A stretch of 64,000 nucleotides of DNA, taken from assembly GCA_044336205.1 (NCBI GenBank), contig CP172318.1, positions 1,302,001-1,366,000 on the forward strand, given 5' to 3'. Source of the stretch: Ruoffia sp044336205 (lineage in GTDB: Bacteria; Bacillota; Bacilli; Lactobacillales; Aerococcaceae). A program made the position numbers and the translations under genes. Shown here one piece after another: positions 1 to 7,425 of this stretch (position 1 is the first letter of the stretch; each line of letters opens with the position of its first letter). The notes under the pieces were generated by a model. It did no database searches and had not been told where the DNA came from. It worked only from the letters and a program-made list of their open reading frames with translations.

Positions 1-198
1 AAGAGATATATCGCAACAGACACAGCAGGTGGAATATCAATTAATGCTGATTATCTGACAGTTATCTCACCTAGTTGGGGTGAATTCTCAAACTTACACG
101 CACATGGTTCTTTGATAAGTGGAGCTGTTTACTTAACTAATTCGACATATACAATTCAATACCTAGCTGATATGTTAATTGAAAAGCTATTTACCTAA
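1..198 (+). CDS. 3' end of an unidentified gene (partial)
   Basis: The plus frame 1 is open from the first base and ends with TAA at 196-198, giving a 65-residue C-terminal fragment (begins KRYIATDTAG, ends MLIEKLFT). It contains the string LHAHGSLISGAVYLTNS and no transmembrane segment. I do not recognise the family from this piece. A hairpin terminator follows about 65 bases after the stop, consistent with a real gene end. Confidence 0.6.
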   Translation, partial: KRYIATDTAGGISINADYLTVISPSWGEFSNLHAHGSLISGAVYLTNSTYTIQYLADMLIEKLFT

Positions 199-261
199 GA
201 TACATTGAAAATACCTAATCTTTTATATAGTGACCCTAAAAAAAATGGACTAAATGTTATG

Positions 262-290
262 AAGAGTTACCTTTAAGTAGGTAGCTCTTT
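262..290 (+). terminator. Rho-independent terminator of the first gene
   Basis: AAGAGTTACCT (262-272) pairs with AGGTAGCTCTT (279-289) with one G-U pair and a 6-base loop, followed by a T-rich stretch. It sits downstream of the plus-strand gene that ends at 198 and probably ends its transcript. Confidence 0.55.
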
Positions 291-327
291 ATTTGTATTT
301 AATAAATTGGTTAATTCAGTGACATAA

Positions 328-452
328 TTAGGCACTTAAAGAATATTGGTGCGCTTTGTACTCTAAAGGGCTCATCCATCCCAATTTTTCTTTAATGCGA
401 TCCTCGTTATAATAACGAATATAATTATGAATCGCTTCCTCTAGTTCTTCTT
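328..452 (-). pseudogene. IS3-family transposase (orfB) C-terminal scar
   Basis: On the minus strand about 38 codons read EELEEAIHNYIRYYNEDRIK, then GWMSPLEYKAHQYSL and a stop at 328-330. The pattern YxxYYNxxRxxxxLGxMSPxxYK is the conserved C-terminal end of IS3/IS150-type DDE transposases (known family). A stop codon lies directly upstream in the same frame and the catalytic core is absent, so this is a remnant. It lies beside the repeat array at 521-1110. Confidence 0.8.
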
Positions 453-520
453 AGCTATGAACTATTTATAAATTTCCTGGACTTCACTTATATAACTATG
501 ACCAATTAATTCATTTAGTG

Positions 521-1110
521 TTCGTCGTTAATCAAAGCGAGGGACACTTTCAATCGTTACTGTCCGTCGTACTCTATCACGAGGGACACTTCATACAAAA
601 AATATTGTTTTATTGAAATCAAAACTAGTATTAGTTCAATATAATTATGAAATAATCCGATTTATTAGACAATAATCGCTTAAACACTGATATATGTCCG
701 TCGTTAATCAAAGCGAGGGACACTTATCAACCATTACTGTCCGTCGTACTCTATCACGAGGGACACTTCATACAAAAACTATTGTTTTATTGAAATCAAA
801 ACTAGTATTAGTTCAATATAATTATGAAATAAGCCGATTTATTAGACAATAATCGCTTAAAAACTGATATATGTTCGTCGTCAATCAAAGCGAGGGACAC
901 TTTCAATCGTTACTGTCCGTCGTACTCTATCACGAGGGACACTTCATACAAAAACTATTGTTTTATTGAAATCAAAACTAGTATTAGTTCAATATAATTA
1001 TGAAATAAGCCGATTTATTAGACAATAATCGCTTAAACACTGATATATGTTCGTCGTCAATCAAAGCGAGGGACACTTATCAACCATTACTGTCCGTCGT
1101 ACACACGACC
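521..1110. repeat. Tandem array, about 3.3 copies of a 176-177 bp unit
   Basis: Units start at 521, 697, 874 and 1050; the last is cut after about 60 bases. Each unit carries two small inverted repeats, one TCCGTCG...CGAGGGA with a TTAATCAAAG-type loop, the other TGTCCGTCG...CGAGGGACA with a TACTCTATCA-type loop, followed by about 110 bases of AT-rich spacer containing TATTGTTTTATTGAAATC. Copies differ by scattered point changes and one 1-bp indel. No coding potential is seen. A divergent relative of the hairpin lies near 19,930-20,035. Confidence 0.9.
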
Positions 1111-1234
1111 CAAATTAAACTGACTAGAAATCTACTATTTAAAGAATATAATCTCATACCAAAAAATCCGTTCTATATAAAGTAATGGATAATTTCCTTT
1201 ACTCTTACAAATCGGATTTAAAGTTTGCATATAT

Positions 1235-2464
1235 TTATTTAAAATAACTATTAACAATTCTATCGATAGCTTCTTCAGTAGCTTCATTATTACCAAATGC
1301 TGTCAGTCTCATGAAGCCTTCACCGTTCCTGCCATAACCAGATCCTGGTGTTACTACCAATTGTTGTTCATTGAGTAATTCGTCAAAATATTCCCAAGAA
1401 GTTAGATTACGAGGTGTTTTTAGCCATACATAAGGGGCATTCACACCTCCATAAGATACGATTCCTGCTTGTTTAAATGCTTCTAACATCTTGGCAGCAT
1501 TACGTTGATAATACTTAATATTATTCTGCAATTGTTTTTGAACATCATGACGATACGTAATTTGGGCAGCTTTTTGAATAATGTACGGTGCACCGTTAAA
1601 CTTAATTGGTTGTCTTCTCGCCCACATCTCATTCAAGGAGTGTCCTTCAAAGACAAGCTCTTTCGGAATAACTGTATACCCTAATCGTAGACCTGTAAAC
1701 CCTGCAGTTTTTGAAAAACTCCGCAATTCAATGGCACATTGCTTTGCACCTACGCATTCATAAATTGAACGAGGAATATCTTCCTCTTGAATAAATGCAT
1801 AATAAGCTCCATCGAAAATAATGACACTTTGGTATTCGTTGGCAAAATCTACCCAAGATTGTAATTGATTTTTGTTTAAGGCAACTCCTGTTGGATTATT
1901 TGGCGAACAAATGTAGATTACATCAGGTATTACACCATTTAAATCTTCCGGAAGCGGCTGGTAATTATTATCCTCGTTCATTGGAATATATATTAAATCA
2001 GACCAAGTTGATCCTTCAGAATTATAATCTCCCAATCTTCCCGCCATAACATTACTATCTATATAAGTTGGATAAGCTGGATCACCTATGGCAATTTTCG
2101 CTTCAATACTGAATAATTCTTGAATCGCCCCTGCATCCGTCTTGGAACCATCTGAGATAAAAATTTCATCTTCTTCCAATTCCACATCTAATGGTTGATA
2201 ATCCGATTGGATAATTTGCTTTTTTAAAAATGAATAACCTGAACTAGGTCCATAACCTTTGAATGTTTCGCTATCCTTTTGTTCTTCACTAGCTTGAATT
2301 AACTCATCAATCACTGAATCAACCATCGGTAATGTGACGTCACCAATGGTTAACTTTATTAATTCTTTATCAGGGAATTGTTCTTGATAAGTGAATACTT
2401 TTTGATTAATATTGTTGAATAGATAATTTCCAGGGAGCCGATTAAAGTTCGGATTAATTTTCAT
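1235..2464 (-). CDS. dapL: LL-diaminopimelate aminotransferase (DapL-type)
   Basis: A 409-residue fold-type I PLP aminotransferase. Visible marks are KINPNFNRLPGNYLF at the N-terminus, TIGDVTLP, KGYGPSSGY, CSPNNPTG, DGAYYAF, and the PLP-lysine box SFSKTAGFTGLRLGY; all match the DapL family, which converts tetrahydrodipicolinate to LL-diaminopimelate for lysine and peptidoglycan. I start at the ATG of MKINPN: it has GAGGG about 10 bases upstream, whereas the longer reading adds 15 unrelated residues. It follows the chorismate mutase gene by 20 bases, so the two are probably one transcript; an aromatic or prephenate aminotransferase role is a possible alternative suggested only by that neighbour. 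Confidence 0.9.
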   Translation of the reverse strand: MKINPNFNRLPGNYLFNNINQKVFTYQEQFPDKELIKLTIGDVTLPMVDSVIDELIQASEEQKDSETFKGYGPSSGYSFLKKQIIQSDYQPLDVELEEDEIFISDGSKTDAGAIQELFSIEAKIAIGDPAYPTYIDSNVMAGRLGDYNSEGSTWSDLIYIPMNEDNNYQPLPEDLNGVIPDVIYICSPNNPTGVALNKNQLQSWVDFANEYQSVIIFDGAYYAFIQEEDIPRSIYECVGAKQCAIELRSFSKTAGFTGLRLGYTVIPKELVFEGHSLNEMWARRQPIKFNGAPYIIQKAAQITYRHDVQKQLQNNIKYYQRNAAKMLEAFKQAGIVSYGGVNAPYVWLKTPRNLTSWEYFDELLNEQQLVVTPGSGYGRNGEGFMRLTAFGNNEATEEAIDRIVNSYFK

Positions 2465-2484
2465 AAATATATCCCTCGTCTCTC

Positions 2485-2760
2485 CTATTTGTCTTGGTCT
2501 TCCATCCATCTTTGTTGGTGACCTCTAGAAATTCTCATGATATTCTCGTACAAATCAGCTAACTCATCTTTTAACTTTTCATCTTCTAAGTAGCTTTGGA
2601 CTTTCTCGATAACTTGTTTTTCGCGTCCACTGTCTAATATTTCAATACCATTAGCTAGTTTAATCTCAGCAACTTCTTCAACTGTTCGAGTACGTTCCTC
2701 GAATAGGGCAACAATCTCGCGATCAATTCGATCAATCGTTTCTCTTTGTTTTTCTAACAT
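2485..2760 (-). CDS. aroQ: Chorismate mutase, AroQ class, monofunctional
   Basis: A 91-residue all-helical protein of the type II (AroQ) chorismate mutase family, which rearranges chorismate to prephenate on the way to phenylalanine and tyrosine. The N-terminal helix shows IDRIDREIVALFEERTR, then VAEIK and ILDSGREKQVI, supplying the expected Arg, Lys and Arg-Glu active-site positions. No prephenate dehydratase or dehydrogenase domain is fused. A strong AAGGAG lies upstream of the ATG. It sits between the permease and dapL genes with gaps of about 20 bases each, indicating one operon. Confidence 0.9.
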   Translation of the reverse strand: MLEKQRETIDRIDREIVALFEERTRTVEEVAEIKLANGIEILDSGREKQVIEKVQSYLEDEKLKDELADLYENIMRISRGHQQRWMEDQDK

Positions 2761-2778
2761 ATAAATCTCCTTTATTTT

Positions 2779-4254
2779 TTATACTAAGAACCAGTTACCT
2801 AAAGTATACCCAACTAAAACAACACTTAAGCTACTCCCTATTAATAAGAATCCTCCATATAAGAAAGTATCTTTAGCGGACGTCCATCCCGAACCAATTG
2901 ATATAGCGACATAAGGCATAGACGGAGGCGTCATAAATGCTAATGAAGCCATAAATCCAATGAGTGATGACAATACAGCCATATTAATTGGGAAATTAGT
3001 TTGAGTATTTGCAATCGTAATCGCAATAGTAGTTACTACAGAAACAGTTACTAAGTTAGACGAAAAGTTTGTCTGTACACCCGCCCAAAAAACAAATATA
3101 AATACCATCAATAACGGAGTCAAACCTGACAATATTGGTGTTAAGAAAGATTCAATTAATGGGATGACGCCCATTTCAGGCATTGATAAAACACTTCCTA
3201 AAGTTAAGGTTGCTGCAACTATTAATAGACTAGGCCAAAAAACTCCCTTGGAGATAGCATCTTGGAGTTTAATTAATGGCTGACCATCAATTCTTAAAAT
3301 GGCAAGAGCTGCAGCACCTACCATTGGCGGAAATGCGATCCCTGCATCTTTCAACCATCCTGCAAAGTCAGGTAATATAAAGCTTAATAATTCAGGAAGT
3401 AACCATAATAAAACAACTCCCCCAAAGATTGCGACGGTAGCCTTCTCTCTTCGATCTGGACTTGGTAGATCAGATAATGACTTAACCTCAGAAAGTGAAG
3501 CATTCGACAAATCCAATCGCCAAATCCACTTCAATGCAATTAATAATACTAAGAAAATAACTAATCCAGCTGGTACAGCAAAACTCATATACTGTCCATT
3601 AGTAATTGCTATGCCATAGGCAGTTTCGTAAAGTCCCATAGCTGTAATGGCAAACACGTGGTTAATTGGCGTCATAGCTGTCCCAATGGCGATAGAACTA
3701 AAGAGTGCGACTAACAACTTCGATGCTTGCTTATCACCTTTTTCTAGACCAAATTGTGCGACCACTTCCTCATAAATAGGAAAAGCAATCATAAACAGAA
3801 TAGTTGGAGAAACAAATGTACCAATTAATAACATAATAGATAATAATGCCACTACAAATCGCCAAGGACTCACTTGAGCCCAAGAACTATTAATCGCCCA
3901 AGCAGACAATCTCTTTAAGAAATTCGTCTGTTCAAGTGCGTATGTTACAATAAAAGTAAAAAATAAAAACACAAAAGTTGTATTACCAAATGATTGCTGA
4001 AAAATTTGTACGTAACTCATCTCAGGCAAAAAACCTAAGGAAATTAAACATAAAATACTTGGCCAATCAATCGCAACAAATAACCATAATATTAAACTAC
4101 TTGCAAAAATTGCCAAGACAGAAAAAGTAACAGTCTGTATCGAAAATAGCCCTATATTCATACTACTATTAAAAATTGCTAACGCTATAATAAGAAAGCT
4201 TGCTACCATTGCTAATATTTCCGATAACTTCAGTCCTTTATTAACATTTGACAT
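2779..4254 (-). CDS. DASS/SLC13-family anion permease
   Basis: A 491-residue, very hydrophobic protein with about 12 transmembrane segments, in the divalent anion/Na+ symporter (DASS, CitT/SLC13) superfamily. Two half-repeats each carry a hydrophilic re-entrant motif; the second (NLVTVSVVTTIAITIANTQT) and the closing MTPPSMPYVAISIGSGW resemble the substrate-binding hairpins of that family. Substrate cannot be read from sequence; di- or tricarboxylates are usual for the family. First gene of the permease-aroQ-dapL operon, with AGAGGAG before the ATG and an attenuator immediately upstream. Confidence 0.85.
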   Translation of the reverse strand: MSNVNKGLKLSEILAMVASFLIIALAIFNSSMNIGLFSIQTVTFSVLAIFASSLILWLFVAIDWPSILCLISLGFLPEMSYVQIFQQSFGNTTFVFLFFTFIVTYALEQTNFLKRLSAWAINSSWAQVSPWRFVVALLSIMLLIGTFVSPTILFMIAFPIYEEVVAQFGLEKGDKQASKLLVALFSSIAIGTAMTPINHVFAITAMGLYETAYGIAITNGQYMSFAVPAGLVIFLVLLIALKWIWRLDLSNASLSEVKSLSDLPSPDRREKATVAIFGGVVLLWLLPELLSFILPDFAGWLKDAGIAFPPMVGAAALAILRIDGQPLIKLQDAISKGVFWPSLLIVAATLTLGSVLSMPEMGVIPLIESFLTPILSGLTPLLMVFIFVFWAGVQTNFSSNLVTVSVVTTIAITIANTQTNFPINMAVLSSLIGFMASLAFMTPPSMPYVAISIGSGWTSAKDTFLYGGFLLIGSSLSVVLVGYTLGNWFLV

Positions 4255-4270
4255 CTTCTCACTCCTCTAA

Positions 4271-4306
4271 TAAAAAAACTACTTAGTCCATTGAAACTAA
4301 GCAGTT
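4271..4306 (-). terminator. Attenuator-like intrinsic terminator before the permease gene
   Basis: Read on the minus strand, AACTGCTTAG pairs with CTAAGTAGTT (one mismatch) around a 10-base loop and is followed by seven T residues. It lies inside the leader, downstream of the promoter at 4409-4437 and only 17 bases before the permease start, so it should stop transcripts before the operon unless an alternative fold forms. No T-box consensus is seen. Confidence 0.75.
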
Positions 4307-4375
4307 CTTATTCATATTACCGCTTATATTACATTTAAGAGGATACTTGATGATTGAATTATATTTATAATTCAT
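4283..4375 (-). CDS. Putative 30-residue leader peptide with three early Tyr codons
   Basis: ATG at 4373-4375 follows the SD-like AGAGGAAAG; the frame begins MNYKYNSIIKYPLK and runs through the terminator stem to a TAA at 4283-4285. Tyrosine codons (all TAT) occupy positions 3, 5 and 11. The leader SD is itself buried: TTTAAGAGGA (on the minus strand) pairs with TCCTCTTAAA about 45 bases later. The same TCCTCT could instead pair with the AGAGGA of the permease SD. This suggests translation-coupled attenuation, possibly tyrosine-sensing, of the operon; it is an inference. Confidence 0.5.
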   Translation of the reverse strand: MNYKYNSIIKYPLKCNISGNMNKNCLVSMD

Positions 4376-4408
4376 CACTTTCCTCTTAAAATTCAATGAC
4401 TAGAATTT

Positions 4409-4437
4409 AGTATAACTTACTATATTCATGGATTCAA
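4409..4437 (-). promoter_or_regulatory. Promoter of the permease-aroQ-dapL operon
   Basis: On the minus strand TTGAAT (plus 4432-4437) and TATACT (plus 4409-4414) are separated by exactly 17 bases, a good vegetative-sigma promoter. Transcription would begin near 4402 and run through the structured leader. Confidence 0.7.
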
Positions 4438-4463
4438 CATTATATTTTAATAATATTTTAATC

Positions 4464-5417
4464 TTAATTCGGTAAATCTTCAGGTATATCAATAGAGCTT
4501 TCAAAGTTTTTATCATTTAATTGGTAATTAAACTGGGCTTTAACTGACTTCGGCGTCTCAGAATCAGAATCTGTTCCCGCCAAAGATGATTCGTCAATTT
4601 TATCTGTTTGTGTATCCACAATTAAATCAATAGATTCAATAAAGTAACTCGAATCTGTTGAGATAGTCATTGTATAAGTTAATCCTTCTGCTAATGCTTT
4701 TGCTTGAGTTTCAAACCCATCAAGCTTATCAATATTTGCTTTAAGGTCAACCCCTGTTCCCTCCGACACTTGGTCACTAGTAGATGATTGTAATCTTTCT
4801 AAAGCTTCAAAAAACTCTAACCATTCTTCTTCCGTTTCGAATGACCGAATAACAATACTATATCCATCATTAATTGTTTCTATGGTCGTTTTATCAGATA
4901 TTAGGTTGTAGACATCAGATGGTAAGTAATAACTTCGAACGACTCCTTCTAGTATTGAGATAATCATTTGATATTGTTGAGCAATTTGTTGAATGTCATA
5001 TCCAATTTCTTTGGCATCCATCGTCTGCCATTGACCATCATCTTCTACAGTGGAATCATCTTGTAATATATATATTTTTTGATCAATTAAATACGTCTGA
5101 AACATTAATGATTCCTGTTTTTTAGATCCATCATTTGCATCAGTATCCATAAGTAAGTTGAGGTCAAAGCCAAGTTCTAGCTCCGGTAAAACTTTAAGTT
5201 GCATAACTCCTTCAGCGGTGAACTCTACTGTACCTTCAGAATACTCCAAAAACATTGCACCATCATATTCCCCTTTAAAAGACCTCATATCTTTTAAACT
5301 ATTAATAACACCTAATAATACTTGATCTGAATCAATTTCTTGTGCACAGATTGATGTCGGTAGAATCATTGTGAAAACTATTAACAATGAGATACTAAGC
5401 TTTAAGAATTTTTTCAT
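4464..5417 (-). CDS. Secreted protein, DUF6612-like
   Basis: About 317 residues. The N-terminus is a Sec signal peptide (KKFLKLSISLLIVFTMILPTS) with a likely signal peptidase I cut after ICA; no lipobox cysteine at a suitable place. The mature part is acidic and beta-rich with a C-terminal PEDLPN, resembling the LolA/LppX-like extracytoplasmic proteins annotated DUF6612 in Firmicutes. Start chosen at the ATG preceded by GGAG at 8 bases, not the upstream GTG. Function unknown. It lies between the ABC exporter genes and the permease operon, with its own spacing on both sides. Confidence 0.65.
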   Translation of the reverse strand: MKKFLKLSISLLIVFTMILPTSICAQEIDSDQVLLGVINSLKDMRSFKGEYDGAMFLEYSEGTVEFTAEGVMQLKVLPELELGFDLNLLMDTDANDGSKKQESLMFQTYLIDQKIYILQDDSTVEDDGQWQTMDAKEIGYDIQQIAQQYQMIISILEGVVRSYYLPSDVYNLISDKTTIETINDGYSIVIRSFETEEEWLEFFEALERLQSSTSDQVSEGTGVDLKANIDKLDGFETQAKALAEGLTYTMTISTDSSYFIESIDLIVDTQTDKIDESSLAGTDSDSETPKSVKAQFNYQLNDKNFESSIDIPEDLPN

Positions 5418-5499
5418 TTTATCCACTCCAATCTAATGTTTTTTATATTATAAATTGGATATGAACAATTGTTCAAATTTTAACTACTAAAAAGCACAC

Positions 5500-5536
5500 A
5501 AAAAACCTTTATGAAGATTATTTCATCATAAAGGTT
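5500..5536 (-). terminator. Terminator of the ABC exporter operon
   Basis: On the minus strand ACCTTTATGATG and CTTCATAAAGGT form a long stem around AAATAAT, followed by six T residues. It lies 28 bases after the stop of the second exporter half. Confidence 0.85.
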
Positions 5537-5563
5537 CAATAAAGCTTTTACTTAACTCTATTC

Positions 5564-7423
5564 CTAATCAAATTCTTCAAATGGTGAAGCACCTGTTGCG
5601 AACTGACTATTGTATAAACTAGCGTACTTGCCATCTAATTCAATCAATTCATCATGAGTACCTTGTTCAACAATGTCACCGTGTTCCATGTATAGAATTA
5701 ATTCTGAATTCTTAATAGTTGATAATCGGTGCGCAATAACAAAACTCGTACGACCTTCCATAACATGGTCCATCGCTTCTTGAATCTGAATCTCTGTTCG
5801 AGTATCTACCGAACTTGTTGCCTCATCAAGAATTAGTACAGGTCGGTCAGCTAATAAGGCACGAGCAATAGTAAGGAGTTGTTTTTGACCTTGTGAGACG
5901 TTTGAAGCCTCTTCATCAATCTCAAAGTCATAGCCACCTGGAAGGTTTTTAACAAAGTTGTCAACGTGAACTGCTTTAGCAGCTGCAATAACTTCTTCGT
6001 CTGTTGCATCTAAACGCCCATAACGAATATTCTCCATAATCGTTCCATTGAACAACCAAGTATCTTGAAGAACCATCGATATCGAACGTTGGTAAGAAGC
6101 TCGGCTGTATTTCTTCACATTAATGTGGTCTAATTCAATCGCACCAGTATCTACATCATAGAATCTCATAAGAAGCTTGACCATTGTGGATTTTCCAGCT
6201 CCTGTTGGCCCAACTAGGGCAACTTTTTGGCCTGATAGAACATCTGCGTTGAAGTCATGAATAATGATTTTCTCTGGATCATAACCAAATTTAACATGGT
6301 TAAAGCTCACATAACCTTCAACATCACTTACATCTAATGTCTCACCAGTATGCTGGTCTTCTTCCTCTTCATCTAATAACTCAAAGACACGTTCAGATGC
6401 CGCAACCATTGTTTGCATTGTTGTAACAATTTGTGCTAATTGCGTAATTGGTAGTGTAAATCGGTTAACGTATTGAGTGAATGATTGGATAACCCCAACT
6501 TGAATGGTTCCTAGTATTGCCAAGTAGGCTCCAATGATTACAACTGCACCATAACCAAAGTTCTGTAAGAAACGCATGAATGGAAACAACATCCCAGAGT
6601 AAAATTGAGATTTCCAAGCAGATTCCTCTAATTTTTTGTTGTGGTGAATGAATTCATTCAAAGTATTCTCTTCTTGATTAAATGCACGCACGATACTTTG
6701 CCCTGAAAATGTCTCTTCAATCTGCCCATTAATAATTCCTAAAGAGATTTGTTGTTGACGGAAGTATCGTTGAGATACCATAACTAACACACGAATTGTT
6801 ACTAAACTAATAGGTACTACCAGAATTACAACCAACGCTAGAATCCAGTTGATTGTGAACATAATAATGGCAATGCCAATCATTGTCATGACTGAATTAA
6901 GTAATTGAGCAAAACTTTGTGATAATGAAGATCCGAGTGTATCGATATCATTCGTAATTCTTGAAAGAATTTCACCGTGAGTACGTGATTCAAAGTACTT
7001 CATTGGCATGTTATCGATTTTGTCCAACATTCTTCTTCTTAGATTATATGTAACATTTTCAGTTACACCAGTCATTACAAATCCTTGAATGAAACTGAAT
7101 AATGAACTTACTAGGTACAACCCAAGAACTGTCAATAATATCTGACCAATTCGATTATAATCAATTGAACCTGTTCCTTGAACTTGTGCAATAACCCCTT
7201 CGAATAGAGTAGACGTTGCCTTCCCTAATTCACGAGGTCCAACAATGTTAAACAGTACCGAAAGTAAAGTGGTAGCAATAACAACAATTATGCTCCATCT
7301 GTAGCTCATTACTTCTTTAAAAATTCGTAATAAACTATCTTTGAAGTTTTTTGGTTTTTCAGCAGCTCCTTGTCCTTTTGGACCTATATTAGCTGGTGGA
7401 TTCTGAGTGTTTTCCTTTGCCAT
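5564..7423 (-). CDS. ABC exporter subunit B (half-transporter, canonical site)
   Basis: A 619-residue half-transporter: cytosolic N-terminus, six transmembrane helices (about 45-330) with the exporter coupling region, then an ATPase domain with Walker A GPTGAGKST, signature VSQGQKQLLTIARAL and Walker B LILDEATSSVD. The Walker B glutamate is intact, so this half holds the catalytic residue. It pairs with the neighbouring 725-residue subunit as a heterodimeric multidrug/lipid-type exporter (LmrCD/BmrCD-like by architecture). ATG lies 2 bases after the stop of the partner, implying coupled translation. Confidence 0.9.
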   Translation of the reverse strand: MAKENTQNPPANIGPKGQGAAEKPKNFKDSLLRIFKEVMSYRWSIIVVIATTLLSVLFNIVGPRELGKATSTLFEGVIAQVQGTGSIDYNRIGQILLTVLGLYLVSSLFSFIQGFVMTGVTENVTYNLRRRMLDKIDNMPMKYFESRTHGEILSRITNDIDTLGSSLSQSFAQLLNSVMTMIGIAIIMFTINWILALVVILVVPISLVTIRVLVMVSQRYFRQQQISLGIINGQIEETFSGQSIVRAFNQEENTLNEFIHHNKKLEESAWKSQFYSGMLFPFMRFLQNFGYGAVVIIGAYLAILGTIQVGVIQSFTQYVNRFTLPITQLAQIVTTMQTMVAASERVFELLDEEEEDQHTGETLDVSDVEGYVSFNHVKFGYDPEKIIIHDFNADVLSGQKVALVGPTGAGKSTMVKLLMRFYDVDTGAIELDHINVKKYSRASYQRSISMVLQDTWLFNGTIMENIRYGRLDATDEEVIAAAKAVHVDNFVKNLPGGYDFEIDEEASNVSQGQKQLLTIARALLADRPVLILDEATSSVDTRTEIQIQEAMDHVMEGRTSFVIAHRLSTIKNSELILYMEHGDIVEQGTHDELIELDGKYASLYNSQFATGASPFEEFD

Positions 7424-7425
7424 TA

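Noticed and set aside
521..1110. CRISPR array
   Set aside because: The period is about 176 bp and the spacers are near-identical between units, unlike CRISPR; no cas genes nearby.
4271..4437. T-box riboswitch upstream of the aroQ operon
   Set aside because: No AGGGTGG-type T-box sequence or specifier loop; a leader-peptide attenuator fits better.
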